Positions 42,997 through 54,875 of a stretch of DNA of 64,000 nucleotides are shown here, piece after piece. A model generated the notes under the pieces. The model saw only the letters and a program-made list of their open reading frames with translations. It did no database searches and had not been told where the DNA came from. How positions within the stretch are numbered: position 1 is the first letter of the stretch; each line of letters opens with the position of its first letter. Source of the stretch: Desulfobulbaceae bacterium (GTDB taxonomy: Bacteria > Desulfobacterota > Desulfobulbia > Desulfobulbales > Desulfobulbaceae). Location of the stretch: assembly GCA_023544645.1 (NCBI GenBank), contig JAMJFO010000002.1, positions 102,532 through 166,531 on the forward strand. Reading direction: 5' to 3'. The position numbers were made by a program, and so were the translations under genes.

Positions 42997-43709
42997 AAGT
43001 GAAGGTAACTAATATCATACTGCCGCTGATGCTGGTTCTTCTGCTCGGCGGTTTTTCGCTCTCCCTTGCCGCATCTCCGAGCGGAGAAGCGGCCCCTGTC
43101 GACGAACACGTGGCTGACAATGTCAAGGCCGGCCACGGCTTGCTGGTCTCCAGTGCCCACGCCGCAACGGACGGACAGGAAGCGCATGGCGCTGACGACG
43201 GACATGGCGCAGGTAAAAGCATTACCCCGGAAAAGCTGAAAGATCTTTTCTGGCGGACCGTCAACTTCATTGCCCTGCTCGTTCTTCTTATTTATTTCCT
43301 GGCCAAACCCATCGGTAATGCCCTTGCCGGTCGTCAGCAGCAGGTCATTGACGAGCTGGAGACACTGCAGGCTAAAAGAGACGCGGCTGAACGCTCGTAT
43401 AAGGAATTCGAGTCCAGGCTGGCCGGCATGGAAAAAGAGATGGAAGTGGTTGTTGCACGGGCCATAAAACAGGCCGAGAACGAAAAGGTGAAGATCCTCG
43501 AGGATGCCGAAAAAGCGGCCGAAGATATCAAGCGTCAGGCTGAAGCCGCTGTCCAGGCCGAGATTGTTGAGGCCAAGCGGAAATTGCGCGACGAAATAGC
43601 AGACCAGGCTGCGCTGCTGGCAGAGGAGTTGATCGTAAAAAACCTGACACCCGCAGATCAGGTCAAAATAACCGAACAGTATCTTGACAGGGTAGGTGCA
43701 GTACAGTGA
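42993..43709 (+). CDS. atpF: F-type ATP synthase subunit b with N-terminal extension
   Basis: A 238-residue b subunit. The usual membrane helix (NFIALLVLLIYFLAKP) is at about 89-104, followed by the coiled coil to residue 238. Before it lie a signal-peptide-like segment (LPLMLVLLLGGFSLSLAA, residues 10-27) and a loop of about 55 residues rich in His, Gly and Asp (HAATDGQEAHGADDGHGAG). The extension would put that loop in the periplasm. Standard b subunits begin directly with the helix. Confidence 0.9.
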   Translation: MKVKVTNIILPLMLVLLLGGFSLSLAASPSGEAAPVDEHVADNVKAGHGLLVSSAHAATDGQEAHGADDGHGAGKSITPEKLKDLFWRTVNFIALLVLLIYFLAKPIGNALAGRQQQVIDELETLQAKRDAAERSYKEFESRLAGMEKEMEVVVARAIKQAENEKVKILEDAEKAAEDIKRQAEAAVQAEIVEAKRKLRDEIADQAALLAEELIVKNLTPADQVKITEQYLDRVGAVQ

Positions 43710-44251
43710 GACAGACAATTCTAGCACGACGGTATGCCAAGGCTCTTTTTTCACTTGGCAGGGAGCAGGACAAGTACGAGGCTTATAATCAGGCTCTTTC
43801 AGCCATTGCGGCCCTTTACGAAGAGAGCCCGGAGATTGGGGATGCCCTGGTTAATCCATTGTATCCGCTGGAGGCCCGGCAGAAAATTATGACCAAAATT
43901 GCCGAGCTGGCCCAGGCGGACAAAATACTGGCCGCTTTCCTCAGTCTGCTGGTTGAAAAGCATCGGGCGGGAATCCTGCCGGATATCGCCCAGGAAATGC
44001 AGGTCATGGTCGACAGCGAGCAGGGGATCAGTCACGGTTCCGTCGTGTCGGCAGTTGAGCTGGATGCGGATCTGCTGGAAAAGATCCAGGCGACCCTCGA
44101 AAAAATTACCGGAAACCGGGTGATCCTCGAAACCGAGGTGGACTCGTCGATCATCGGCGGCATCATTGCCAAGGTTGGAGACCTGGTTCTCGATGGCAGT
44201 ATTAAAACGCAACTTAATGGATTAAAAGAATCTATCAAGGGGAGAGATTAG
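43706..44251 (+). CDS. atpH: F-type ATP synthase subunit delta
   Basis: A 181-residue protein starting with GTG, overlapping subunit b by four bases. [17 protein letters not shown] is the conserved N-terminus, and [29 protein letters not shown] the C-terminal block, shown here as residues 139-167. Delta links the b stalk to the top of the alpha-beta head. Confidence 0.95.
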   Translation: MRQTILARRYAKALFSLGREQDKYEAYNQALSAIAALYEESPEIGDALVNPLYPLEARQKIMTKIAELAQADKILAAFLSLLVEKHRAGILPDIAQEMQVMVDSEQGISHGSVVSAVELDADLLEKIQATLEKITGNRVILETEVDSSIIGGIIAKVGDLVLDGSIKTQLNGLKESIKGRD

Positions 44252-44255
44252 TCAA

Positions 44256-45779
44256 ATGCAGATCAAAGCCTCAGAAATCAGTCAGATCATCAAAGATCAA
44301 ATTGCGGGCTACGAGAGTGATATAGACCTGAAAGAAACAGGTACGGTACTCTCGGTTGGTGACGGTATCGCACGTGTATACGGAGTTGAGAACTGTCAGG
44401 CCATGGAGCTTCTTGAGTTTCCTGGTGGAATTTTCGGGCTTGCCTTGAACCTTGAAGAGGACAACGTCGGTTGTGCTGTTCTCGGTGATGTCCGCCATAT
44501 CAAGGAGGGCGACATCGTCAAGCGGACCGGCAGGATTGCCGAGGTTCCCGTCGGGCCTGAAATGGAAGGCCGGGTTGTGGACGGCATCGGGCAGCCCATT
44601 GATGGCAAAGGCCCCATCGAAGCCAAGCAGACCAGCAAGATCGAGGTTATTGCTCCCGGTGTTATTGCCAGAAAAGGTGTGCATGAGCCCTGTTATACCG
44701 GACTCAAGGCCATCGATGCCATGACGCCGGTTGGCCGCGGACAGCGTGAACTGATCATTGGTGACCGCCAGATCGGCAAGACAGCGGTCTGCATAGATGC
44801 GATCATTGCCCAGAAGGAAACCGATGTGCATTGCATTTACGTCGCCATCGGCCAGAAGAAGTCGACCGTGGCCCTGGTTGTTGAAAATCTTCGCAAGCAC
44901 GGCGCCATGGAGTATACGACGGTTGTCGCCGCCTGTGCTTCCGACCCGGCTCCCATGCAGTATGTTTCCGCCTTTGCCGGCTGCGCCATGGGCGAATATT
45001 TTCGTGACAACGGGCAGCATGCGCTGATTATCTATGATGACCTTTCCAAGCAGGCCGTTTCCTATCGTGAGCTCTCCCTGCTGCTGCGTCGTCCTCCCGG
45101 ACGTGAAGCGTACCCCGGTGATATTTTCTTTAACCACTCCCGACTGCTGGAGCGTGCCTCCAAGGTCAGTGATGAACTCGGAGCCGGTTCGCTGACCGCC
45201 CTGCCGATCATTGAGACGCAGGCCGGCGATGTTTCCGCCTATATCCCGACAAATGTTATTTCCATCACCGACGGCCAGGTATACCTGGAGCCGAGTCTGT
45301 TCTTCGCGGGTGTACGGCCGGCGATTAACGTCGGTCTCTCGGTTTCCCGCGTTGGTGGCGCCGCCCAGGTAAAAGCAATGAAGCAGGTTGCCGGCACCCT
45401 GCGCCTTGATCTTGCTCAGTATCGTGAGCTTGCCGCTTTTGCCGGGTTCGGATCCGATCTTGATGCCAAGACCCAGGCCCAGTTGACCCGAGGCGAGCGC
45501 CTGGTGGAGATACTCAAACAACCCCAGTATCAGCCCCTGCCCATGGAAAAACAGGTCACAATTCTCTTTGCCGGCGCCAAGGGCTTCCTGGATGAGCTGC
45601 CTGTGGACACTCTGGCCGACTACGAACAGGAACTGTTCACCTATATCGAGGCAAATGAACCAACCATCTTTACGGAGATGAAAGAACAGTTGGAGATTAC
45701 CTCCTCGCTGGAAGAGAAGATGAAAAAAGCTTTGACCACCTTTGGTGAGACGTTCAAGGCGACAAAGGGACTCAACTAA
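44256..45779 (+). CDS. atpA: F-type ATP synthase subunit alpha
   Basis: The 507-residue non-catalytic head subunit. The P-loop is [11 protein letters not shown], followed by the signature [17 protein letters not shown] and an N-terminal [16 protein letters not shown]. Length and motifs are standard. It is followed by gamma after a 19-base gap. Confidence 0.98.
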   Translation: MQIKASEISQIIKDQIAGYESDIDLKETGTVLSVGDGIARVYGVENCQAMELLEFPGGIFGLALNLEEDNVGCAVLGDVRHIKEGDIVKRTGRIAEVPVGPEMEGRVVDGIGQPIDGKGPIEAKQTSKIEVIAPGVIARKGVHEPCYTGLKAIDAMTPVGRGQRELIIGDRQIGKTAVCIDAIIAQKETDVHCIYVAIGQKKSTVALVVENLRKHGAMEYTTVVAACASDPAPMQYVSAFAGCAMGEYFRDNGQHALIIYDDLSKQAVSYRELSLLLRRPPGREAYPGDIFFNHSRLLERASKVSDELGAGSLTALPIIETQAGDVSAYIPTNVISITDGQVYLEPSLFFAGVRPAINVGLSVSRVGGAAQVKAMKQVAGTLRLDLAQYRELAAFAGFGSDLDAKTQAQLTRGERLVEILKQPQYQPLPMEKQVTILFAGAKGFLDELPVDTLADYEQELFTYIEANEPTIFTEMKEQLEITSSLEEKMKKALTTFGETFKATKGLN

Positions 45780-45798
45780 ACTTGAAGGAGAGGATCCC

Positions 45799-46671
45799 AT
45801 GCCTGGACTGAAGGACGTAAAAAATAAAATACAGGGTGTCAAGAAAACCTCGCAGATCACCAAGGCGATGAATATGGTCGCCTCGGCCAAACTGCGCGGC
45901 GCCCAGGATAAAATGGAGCGCTTCCGCCCTTATAGCCAGAAGTTTGCCGCGGCCATGAGCAACCTTTCCGGCGGCATGGACGCCGGAAACCTTCCACTCA
46001 TGGAGGTGCGCAGCGTACAGGCCGTTGAGATCGTTGTTGTCACTTCCGACCGTGGTCTGTGCGGAAGCTTTAATTCCAACATTATTTCCACGGCTGAAAA
46101 ACTGATGCGGAAGTATGAGGCCGAAGGCAAGAAGGTCAGCATTGTCTGCATCGGTAAAAAGGCGCATCAGTACTTCAGGAAAACCGGCAAGGTCCGGGTA
46201 TCCTTTACCGATATCATGGGCACCTTCCAGATGTTCAATGCCCGCGAGATATCCATGGATATTGCCGAGAACTTCATGGTCGGCGAGAGCGACGAAGTCC
46301 GGTTGGTGTACGGGAAATTTCATTCCATTGCCGTACAGAGACCTGAAGTTGAAGAACTGCTGCCCATCAAGCCGCTGGAATCCGAAGAAGGAACTACCGC
46401 CGAGATTACCGGCGCCTATACCTATGAGCCTGAGCCTGCTGAGATTATGGAAGTTCTGCTGCCTCTGTACATGAACGTACAGGTGTATCATGCCATGCTC
46501 GAAGTCGGCGCCAGTGAGCATGCGGCTCGAATGACTGCCATGGACAACGCGACCAATGCATGTAAGGATATGATTCACGATCTGACTCAGCTGTACAATA
46601 AAGCCCGTCAGGCCGCCATTACCAGCGACCTGATGGATATTGTCGGCGGAGCGGAAGCGCTGAAAGGATAA
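45799..46671 (+). CDS. atpG: F-type ATP synthase subunit gamma
   Basis: The 290-residue central shaft. MPGLKDVKNKIQGVKKTSQITKAM begins the protein, here at ATG 45799 with a GAAGGAGAGG site before it; an earlier in-frame start overlaps alpha and is rejected. SDRGLCGSFNSNI and AARMTAMDNATNAC are the conserved inner and C-terminal blocks. Confidence 0.97.
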   Translation: MPGLKDVKNKIQGVKKTSQITKAMNMVASAKLRGAQDKMERFRPYSQKFAAAMSNLSGGMDAGNLPLMEVRSVQAVEIVVVTSDRGLCGSFNSNIISTAEKLMRKYEAEGKKVSIVCIGKKAHQYFRKTGKVRVSFTDIMGTFQMFNAREISMDIAENFMVGESDEVRLVYGKFHSIAVQRPEVEELLPIKPLESEEGTTAEITGAYTYEPEPAEIMEVLLPLYMNVQVYHAMLEVGASEHAARMTAMDNATNACKDMIHDLTQLYNKARQAAITSDLMDIVGGAEALKG

Positions 46672-46704
46672 GAATTCAAGAACCAATTGGTTATATTTTA
46701 TTGA

Positions 46705-48144
<1,440 letters not shown>

Positions 48145-48178
48145 ATCGAAGACACAAGTCTTAGCTGAGGAATAATAT

Positions 48179-48595
48179 ATGGCACAGATTCATCTTGAAG
48201 TCGTTACGCCTACCGGGCCGGTCATCAGTGACGACGTTGATATAGTAACCGCTCCCGGCTATGGTGGTGAGTTCGGGGTGTTGGCAAATCACGCTCCCTT
48301 TCTCAGCACCATTAAAACCGGCACCCTGAGCTTTAAGAAGGATAAGCAGAACAAGTTTCTCATGGTCAGCGGTGGATTTTCCGAAGTGTCCAATAATAAA
48401 ATAACCTTTCTCGTTGAAAGCGCCGAGTTTGGACATGATATTGATGTCGACCGGGCAATGCTGGCCAAGGAAAGGGCGGAAAAACGACTCGCCCAGGCTA
48501 TGCAGCAATCCGAGAAAATAAACCGGACCAGGGCCGAAGCCGCTTTACAGCGGGCCATGGCCAGGCTGAGGACGGCTGAACAGGCCCGTCGGTAA
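48179..48595 (+). CDS. atpC: F-type ATP synthase subunit epsilon
   Basis: A 138-residue protein with an N-terminal beta sandwich ([30 protein letters not shown]) and a C-terminal helical hairpin, the usual two-domain epsilon. It is the last gene of the operon and is followed by a strong terminator. Subunits a and c (atpB, atpE) are not in this window. Confidence 0.96.
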   Translation: MAQIHLEVVTPTGPVISDDVDIVTAPGYGGEFGVLANHAPFLSTIKTGTLSFKKDKQNKFLMVSGGFSEVSNNKITFLVESAEFGHDIDVDRAMLAKERAEKRLAQAMQQSEKINRTRAEAALQRAMARLRTAEQARR

Positions 48596-48614
48596 ACAGT
48601 CAGCATATATGTTG

Positions 48615-48644
48615 AAAGGCCGCCCTATGGGCGGCCTTTTTTTT
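48615..48644 (+). terminator. Rho-independent terminator after atpC
   Basis: AAAGGCCGCCC (48615-48625), a three-base loop and GGGCGGCCTTT (48629-48639) form a perfect stem that runs into eight T residues ending at 48644. Confidence 0.95.
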
Positions 48645-48732
48645 GTCAGGAGCTCTTGCCAACGAGTCGAAATTCTGATAAAATTATTACTTTTCACCTG
48701 TCGATCCAATCGTACAATTTGAGGACTTGAGC

Positions 48733-50145
48733 ATGAAAGCGAAAGAGCGTATGGCTATACCCCGTCAACAGCCCCGGGAACTTGATCCTGCCGAACGGAT
48801 AAAAAATTTCAAGGAAGTCACTTTCGGCTATGATGAGGAGACCGCCATCCTGGAGGCCAATCGCTGCCTGCAGTGTAAAAAGCCTACCTGTATCGATGGC
48901 TGCCCCATAGGCAACGATATTCCCGCCTTTATTCAACTCCTGCGGGACAAAAAATTCGAGGAGGGATACTGGAAAATCCGCGAAACAAGCACCATGCCCG
49001 CTGTCTGCTCGCGGGTGTGCCCGCACGAGTTTCAGTGCGAGGGCTCATGTGTTCGCGGCAAAAAGGGTGACCCGGTGGCAATCGGCATGCTGGAGCGCTA
49101 TCTGGTCGACTGGATGGTCCTGAATAAGAAAAATCTGTTTATGGACTGCAAGATTTCCAGGAAAAAGAAGGTTGCCATCGTCGGTTCCGGTCCTGCCGGT
49201 ATCTCTGTTGCCTTTTACCTGGCCCATGAAGGCTACGACTGCACCATATTTGAGAGCCTGCCGGTGTTCGGCGGTATGCTTGCGGTGGGTATTCCCCATT
49301 ACCGCCTGCCCCGCGATATAATCGGCGCTGAGTTGTATGCCCTGAAAAACTGCGGTGTGGAAATTGTTACCGGGGTGACTATCGGTCAGGATAAAACGCT
49401 GGAAGATCTCCGCAATGAGGGTTTTGAAGCGGTATTTCTCGGGGTCGGTGCCCATGCCAGCCGGAAGCTCGGCATTGAAGGCGAAGAAGGAACCGAAGGC
49501 GTTCTGCACGGCGTCGATTATCTGCGCCGGGTCCTGACCGGTGAAGATGTCGATATCGGACGTAATGTTGTTGTAGTCGGCGGCGGCAATGTGGCCATCG
49601 ACGTGGCCAGGACCGCCCTGCGAAAAGGTTCGGACAATGTGTTCATCCTCTACCGTCGATCAAAAGAGGAAATGCCTGCCTCCAAAGCGGAAATCCATCA
49701 CCTGGAGGAAGAGGGGGTGCGCATTGAAATGCTCGCCGCCCCGATCAAAATTCATACGGAAAACGGCAGGATGACCGGGGTTGAATGCATCCGCATGGAG
49801 CTTGGCGAACCCGATGATTCCGGTCGGCGGCGGCCGGTTGTCAAGGAGGGGTCCAACTTTATCATCAAGGCTGACTCAATCATTCCGGCCATCAGCCAGA
49901 ACGTCGAACACAAGGCGGATAAAGGCATGGAGTTCAAGCTGACCAGCTGGGGAACCTATGAAGTCGACCCGGACACCCTGCAGACAAGCGTGGAGTGGAT
50001 TTTCGCCGGCGGCGATAATGTGCTCGGACCGCAGACTGCTGCCAAGGCCGTGTATCATGGCAAGGTCGCGGCCGAGTCCATTCAGCGCTATCTTGAGGGA
50101 GAAAGCCTGACGGAATGCCGGAAGTTCCCCTGCAAATTCATGTAG
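48733..50145 (+). CDS. gltA: NADPH-dependent glutamate synthase small subunit (GltA/GltD type)
   Basis: A 470-residue flavoprotein of the GltD family, which passes electrons from NAD(P)H to glutamate synthase or to partner enzymes. Two cysteine clusters for iron-sulfur centres are present: CLQCKKPTCIDGCP and CSRVCPHEFQCEGSC. The FAD site is VAIVGSGPAGISVAFYLAHEG and the NADPH site VVVVGGGNVAIDVARTALR. ATG 48733 with GAGG eight bases upstream is preferred to TTG 48727. No large subunit is adjacent, as is common for this stand-alone form, so the true electron partner is uncertain. Confidence 0.92.
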   Translation: MKAKERMAIPRQQPRELDPAERIKNFKEVTFGYDEETAILEANRCLQCKKPTCIDGCPIGNDIPAFIQLLRDKKFEEGYWKIRETSTMPAVCSRVCPHEFQCEGSCVRGKKGDPVAIGMLERYLVDWMVLNKKNLFMDCKISRKKKVAIVGSGPAGISVAFYLAHEGYDCTIFESLPVFGGMLAVGIPHYRLPRDIIGAELYALKNCGVEIVTGVTIGQDKTLEDLRNEGFEAVFLGVGAHASRKLGIEGEEGTEGVLHGVDYLRRVLTGEDVDIGRNVVVVGGGNVAIDVARTALRKGSDNVFILYRRSKEEMPASKAEIHHLEEEGVRIEMLAAPIKIHTENGRMTGVECIRMELGEPDDSGRRRPVVKEGSNFIIKADSIIPAISQNVEHKADKGMEFKLTSWGTYEVDPDTLQTSVEWIFAGGDNVLGPQTAAKAVYHGKVAAESIQRYLEGESLTECRKFPCKFM

Positions 50146-50154
50146 AAATCTGAT

Positions 50155-50187
50155 CCGGGCTACATCTCCAGGGCGGCTGTAGCCCGG
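50155..50187. terminator. Hairpin between convergent genes
   Basis: CCGGGCTACA (50155-50164) and TGTAGCCCGG (50178-50187) form a perfect 10-bp stem covering the end of the minus-strand amidase gene and the space after gltA. No T-run follows on either strand, so it may act as a weak bidirectional terminator. Confidence 0.45.
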
Positions 50188-52055
50188 TTGTCAACATAGC
50201 CGGTGATACCCGCTGCTATCTGTCGGGCAATATGGTCTCGGTAACTGTCCAGCCGGAGTCGTTCCGCATCCTGTGGATTACTGATAAAGGAAATCTCGGC
50301 AAGGATGGCCGGCATCTCGGCGCCTATAAGGACATAGAACGGCGCCTGTTTCACCCCCAGGTCTCTGGTCGAATATCTGTTCTCCCGCAACCCCGCAATC
50401 AACCTGTTCTGAACATATTCTGCCAGTATCGACGATTCATGAATCTTGGAATTCTGCATCAGGTCTGTGAGGATATCCTGCAGGTCGCTGATATTGAGCG
50501 TTGTGGTGGCGTTTTCCCTGGCAGCCACACGCATGGCCTCGGTATTGGTCGCCAGGTTGAGGTAAAAGGTCTCAACGCCGCTGGTGGTCCTGTTGGGATG
50601 GGCGTTGACATGGATGGAAACAAAGAGATCCGCCTTTCTGGTGTTGGCAATGGCCGTGCGCTCCTCCAGGGGCAGTGATCTGTCGTCCTCCCTGGTCAGG
50701 ATAACCTCGTAATTGTGGAGCGAACGTAAATGTTGTGCGGTTTTGCGGGCAACAGCCAGGGTTATATCCTTTTCCTTCAGGCCGTTGGCCATTGCTCCCG
50801 GATCCTTGCCGCCATGCCCCGGGTCAATGACGATCCGCTGAACGCCGAGGCCGAGCTGTTGGGCAAGAGATAGATTCAGTCCGCGGTTGTCCATATCTTC
50901 GAGGGGATCGCTTCCTGGTTTGCGTTTCTTGTTATCCCATAACACCATGACCGTTTCGTTCTGTTGGAAAGGCACCGGCTGTTCCAGGTTCTCGGGTTTC
51001 GCAGGCTGCCGGGGAGCAGGGGTAACGGCTTGTGACGGGATCTTTCCCGGCGTCGTTTCGACACGTTCCCGCTGCACTTGCGGAACAGACTTGGAGGAGC
51101 GCAGAACCTTCTGTTGGCCGTGGACATCGACGATTACCCTGAACGGATCATTGAGGCTGAAGATTTTGTAAGTGGAGATGGATTCGATATCCAGGACGAT
51201 GCGGACAGAGGTTGAATCAAGCTGCTGTGACTGGAGCTGCTGGAGCAGGCCATCTTGAACCGACACCGGCGTCGTGTATTGGCGCTCGATGGTGCTGTGG
51301 GCAAAATCGATGAACAATTTCCTCGGTTGGTGATCCTTTTTGTCGAGCAGTTTCGAGGTGTAGGTCACCGGACCGGAAGAACGGATGACCACCCGGGTGT
51401 AGTCGTCGGATGACCAGTACTGGACCGGCAGGACCTTGACCAGGTTCGTTCCCGGAGCGGGCAGGGCGATTTGCCGGCTTCCGGCGATTTCATGCTTGTC
51501 GTCGATTTCCCGCAGCCGGTTAAGGGCCTGGGCGTATTTGTCACCGTCCGGATAGCGCTTGATCTGTCTGGCATAGAGCTGCGCCGCCTGATCAGGATTC
51601 TTTTTGTGTTTCCGGTATATCTCCGCTGTCCAGTATATGGCGTCATCGGCCAGGGTGCTGTCCGGAAAAAGGAGCCACACGTTGCGGTAATAGGTGACCG
51701 TCTCGTCAAGGTCGGCCTGGACCTGGAATTGCAGGTACATGCGATAGTGCATGGTAGCCAGCATGAACAGACAGTTGGGCGCGAGTTCCCCCTTGGGATC
51801 ATCCAGGTATATCCGGCGGAATTCACGCGTTCCTTTAATCCAGTTGTCACGGTGTTCCGAAATGCTTTTGTCCCGGCGAAGCTGGTAGTAATAGTCCTTG
51901 GCCCGCTGATACTCCTGCTCGACTTCGCTGAGATGAGCGCTGAAAGAACCGCTGTCGGCAAAGAGCATATCCGTGCTGCCGACAAGGGAGAGACAAAATG
52001 TCAGCAGCAGGAGTATGAAGGAGTATTTGCCGGGGAGTGATCGGTTCCGTATCAT
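50160..52055 (-). CDS. N-acetylmuramoyl-L-alanine amidase, AmiC-type with TPR and AMIN domains
   Basis: A periplasmic cell-wall hydrolase of about 631 residues. A signal peptide (YSFILLLLTFCLSLVG) follows the preferred ATG at 52055; an ATG at 52112 would add 19 residues. Residues 40-190 hold a helical tetratricopeptide-like region (DEAAQLYARQIKRYP-like repeats; here DQAAQLYARQIKRYPDGD). An AMIN domain (about 200-310) targets peptidoglycan or pili. The C-terminal Amidase_3 domain has zinc ligands in IDPGHGGKDPG, KEKDITLA and SIHVNAHP, and the catalytic Glu in LAEISFISN. The TPR segment is an addition to the standard AmiC layout. Confidence 0.92.
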   Translation of the reverse strand: MIRNRSLPGKYSFILLLLTFCLSLVGSTDMLFADSGSFSAHLSEVEQEYQRAKDYYYQLRRDKSISEHRDNWIKGTREFRRIYLDDPKGELAPNCLFMLATMHYRMYLQFQVQADLDETVTYYRNVWLLFPDSTLADDAIYWTAEIYRKHKKNPDQAAQLYARQIKRYPDGDKYAQALNRLREIDDKHEIAGSRQIALPAPGTNLVKVLPVQYWSSDDYTRVVIRSSGPVTYTSKLLDKKDHQPRKLFIDFAHSTIERQYTTPVSVQDGLLQQLQSQQLDSTSVRIVLDIESISTYKIFSLNDPFRVIVDVHGQQKVLRSSKSVPQVQRERVETTPGKIPSQAVTPAPRQPAKPENLEQPVPFQQNETVMVLWDNKKRKPGSDPLEDMDNRGLNLSLAQQLGLGVQRIVIDPGHGGKDPGAMANGLKEKDITLAVARKTAQHLRSLHNYEVILTREDDRSLPLEERTAIANTRKADLFVSIHVNAHPNRTTSGVETFYLNLATNTEAMRVAARENATTTLNISDLQDILTDLMQNSKIHESSILAEYVQNRLIAGLRENRYSTRDLGVKQAPFYVLIGAEMPAILAEISFISNPQDAERLRLDSYRDHIARQIAAGITGYVDNRATAALEM

Positions 52056-52199
52056 TGAGTATGCAGAAATACGTGTCGATTTCTGCCGGGGTCGAAGGAA
52101 AATGCAATCCATATTCTGGTTCGTATTATCGGCAAAAATGAAGAAATATACCAGAAAAAAAGAGAGGTAATCTCATGTCGGATAAGCCGGCAACGCTTT

Positions 52200-54875
52200 T
52201 CAGTCGTCCCCGGCGGTCAGGGATTTCAATTCGTAGAGCAGCTGCAGGGCCTCGAAAGGCGTCATTTTGTCCGGATCAGCTTTTTTCAGCAGCCCGTGGA
52301 CCGGGTCATCCTGGGACCGGAAAAGCTGCAGCTGGCTTGGATGGCGCTGCTCCCTTTTTTTTGTCTTTGACACGGCAATGGCCGGCTCACCGTTCCTGGT
52401 GAACTCGCCCTGCTCAATATTGCGCAGGATTTCGTGGGCTCGGGTGACCACGTGGTCGGGGACCCCGGCCAGGGAGGCGACCTGGATGCCGTAGCTCCTG
52501 TTCGTTGCCCCCTTGACCAGATGGTGAAGGAAGATGATGGTGTCGTTCCATTCCCTTACCGCGATGGAATAGTTCTGGATGCGTTGGTTGGTGGCGGCAA
52601 GGTCGGTCAGTTCGTGATAATGGGTGGCGAACAGGGTTTTGACCCCGCGGCCGTTCTTGTCGGCCAGCTCCTCGGTCACTGCCCAGGCAATGGCCAGGCC
52701 GTCATAGGTTGAGGTGCCGCGGCCGATTTCATCGAGGATGACCAGGCTCCGGTCAGTGGCGTTGTTGAGGATATTGGCGGTCTCATTCATTTCGACCATG
52801 AATGTCGACTGCCCGCGCCGCAGGTCGTCCATGGCCCCGACCCGGGTGAAGATGCGGTCGACAATGCAGATCCCTGCCTGGTCGGCCGGGACAAAACTGC
52901 CGATATGGGCCATCAGGACGATGAGCGCGGTCTGGCGCAGGACGGTTGATTTGCCGGCCATGTTCGGACCGGTGATGATCAGCAATTCGTTGTGCTGCTG
53001 GTCAAGCTGCACATCGTTGGGAACGAACTTGCCCGGATCCATGGACCGTTCGATAACCGGATGGCGTCCGGCAGTGATGGTTATTTCATCGTTATCAATG
53101 ACCTGCGGTTTTACATAGTGATAGCGGTGGGCGGCCTCGGCCAGGCTGGCCAGGAAATCTATTCTGGCGATCTGGGCGGCGGTATGGAGGATCCGGTCGC
53201 TCTGCCCGGCAATATGGTCGCGGATTTCACTGAACAGCCGGTATTCCAGCTCCAGTCTTTTGTCCTGGGCCGTTGTGATCTTCTCTTCCAGTTCCTTGAG
53301 TTCCGGGGTGATAAAACGCTCGGCATTGGCCAGCGTCTGTTTCCGGATAAAGTTTTCCGGCACTTCTTTAGCCTGGGCGCGGCTGATCTCGAAATAATAG
53401 CCGAAGACCCGGTTGTAGCCGACCTTGAGCTTGGCGATGCCGGTGCGGGCGCGCTCTTTTTCTTCAAGGCCGAGGATCAGCTGTTTGCCGTCCCGCAGCA
53501 GGTGGATAAGTTCATCCAGTTCGCCGCGGTATCCCTCGCGGATGAGATTGCCGTCCCGGAGGGTCACCGGCGCATCGTCACGGATAGCCCGGTCAATGAG
53601 CTGGTGGAGATCGGCCAGCTCGTCAAGCTCGTCCATGATGCGGTGGACCAGGCTGCTGTCGACGGATGCAAGAATGGCCTTCAACTCCGGCAGCCGCCCC
53701 AGGGAGATCTTCATCGCGCTCATGTCCCGGGCGTTGCCGTGGCCGAGGACAAGACGGCTGCAGAGCCGCTCCAGATCATAAATGCCCTGGAGTAAACTGC
53801 GCAGTTCATCGCGCCGCTCAGCGGCAGCAACCAGGCACTCGACAGCATCAAGGCGGTGCCGGATTCGCTCAAGGTCCTGCAGGGGAAAAAGGAGCCGGTT
53901 GCGGAGCAGCCTGGCGCCCATGGGGGTGCAGGTCAGGTCCATGACCGAAAGCAGCGAACCCTCGCGCTTGCCGCCGATGATGGTCTCGGTCAGTTCAAGG
54001 TTGCGGCGGGACGGATCGTCAATGATCAGGCAGCCGCCCAGGTCCATGGGGGAAAGCTGCTTGATAAACGACAGGTCGGTTTTCTGGGTTTCCTGGATAT
54101 AGGAAAGCAGCCCCCCTGCCGCCCGGATGCCGGCCGGCATGGCTTCGCAGCCGAATCCCGCCAGATTGGCCGTACGGAAATGATCGGTCAGGGTCAGGGT
54201 TGCAGTTTCGGACTCGAAAAAGAATTCCTGGCGCCTGGTGATGCAGAGTCCCGGCAGGAGCACCTGGAGAGTGTCGATCGCCGGCAGAAGGTATTCATGG
54301 TCTTTTTCGGTGATCACCAGTTCCGCCGGCTGCATCCTGGTAAGCTCTTCTACCACCGGGTCAAAAGATTGCGGCGGCAGGTTCAGTTCGCTGACCAGAA
54401 ATTCGCCGGTGGACACGTCGAGAAAACTCACTCCGGCCTGGGAAAGGTTCCGGGAGGCCGCATGGACGACGATGGCGCAGACATAGCGGTTGCTTTTCTC
54501 ATCCAGCAGCTGCTCTTCAGTGGTCACTCCCGGCGTGACCACCCGGATGACTTCGCGTTTGACTATTCCCTTGGCCTCCTTGGGGTCTTCTGTCTGCTCG
54601 CAGATGGCCACGCGATACCCGGCCTTGACCATTTTGGTCAGGTACCCGGACACGGCATGGAAGGGAACCCCGCACATGGGCACCTTGTTTTCATCGTCCT
54701 TGCTGCTCCGTGAAGTCAGGGTGATGCCGAGGACCTTTGCGGCGGTGACCGCGTCATCAAAGAACATTTCGTAGAAATCGCCCATGCGATAGAACAGAAT
54801 GGTGTCCTTGTGCTGCTCCTTGATCTCCAGGTACTGCCGGAGCATGGGGGTCATTTTGACCGGCGGCTTACCCAT
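52200..54875 (-). CDS. mutS: DNA mismatch repair protein MutS
   Basis: MutS recognises mismatches and small loops. The protein has 891 residues from ATG 54875, which has AGGAGG upstream; an in-frame start 99 bases earlier would overlap the HIT gene more and is rejected. The mismatch-binding Phe-x-Glu is in FYRMGDFYEMF. Walker A is GPNMAGKSTVLRQ, and DEIGRGTSTYDGLAIAW is the Walker B and signature region. The start overlaps the end of the HIT-family gene by eight bases. Confidence 0.97.
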   Translation of the reverse strand: MGKPPVKMTPMLRQYLEIKEQHKDTILFYRMGDFYEMFFDDAVTAAKVLGITLTSRSSKDDENKVPMCGVPFHAVSGYLTKMVKAGYRVAICEQTEDPKEAKGIVKREVIRVVTPGVTTEEQLLDEKSNRYVCAIVVHAASRNLSQAGVSFLDVSTGEFLVSELNLPPQSFDPVVEELTRMQPAELVITEKDHEYLLPAIDTLQVLLPGLCITRRQEFFFESETATLTLTDHFRTANLAGFGCEAMPAGIRAAGGLLSYIQETQKTDLSFIKQLSPMDLGGCLIIDDPSRRNLELTETIIGGKREGSLLSVMDLTCTPMGARLLRNRLLFPLQDLERIRHRLDAVECLVAAAERRDELRSLLQGIYDLERLCSRLVLGHGNARDMSAMKISLGRLPELKAILASVDSSLVHRIMDELDELADLHQLIDRAIRDDAPVTLRDGNLIREGYRGELDELIHLLRDGKQLILGLEEKERARTGIAKLKVGYNRVFGYYFEISRAQAKEVPENFIRKQTLANAERFITPELKELEEKITTAQDKRLELEYRLFSEIRDHIAGQSDRILHTAAQIARIDFLASLAEAAHRYHYVKPQVIDNDEITITAGRHPVIERSMDPGKFVPNDVQLDQQHNELLIITGPNMAGKSTVLRQTALIVLMAHIGSFVPADQAGICIVDRIFTRVGAMDDLRRGQSTFMVEMNETANILNNATDRSLVILDEIGRGTSTYDGLAIAWAVTEELADKNGRGVKTLFATHYHELTDLAATNQRIQNYSIAVREWNDTIIFLHHLVKGATNRSYGIQVASLAGVPDHVVTRAHEILRNIEQGEFTRNGEPAIAVSKTKKREQRHPSQLQLFRSQDDPVHGLLKKADPDKMTPFEALQLLYELKSLTAGDD

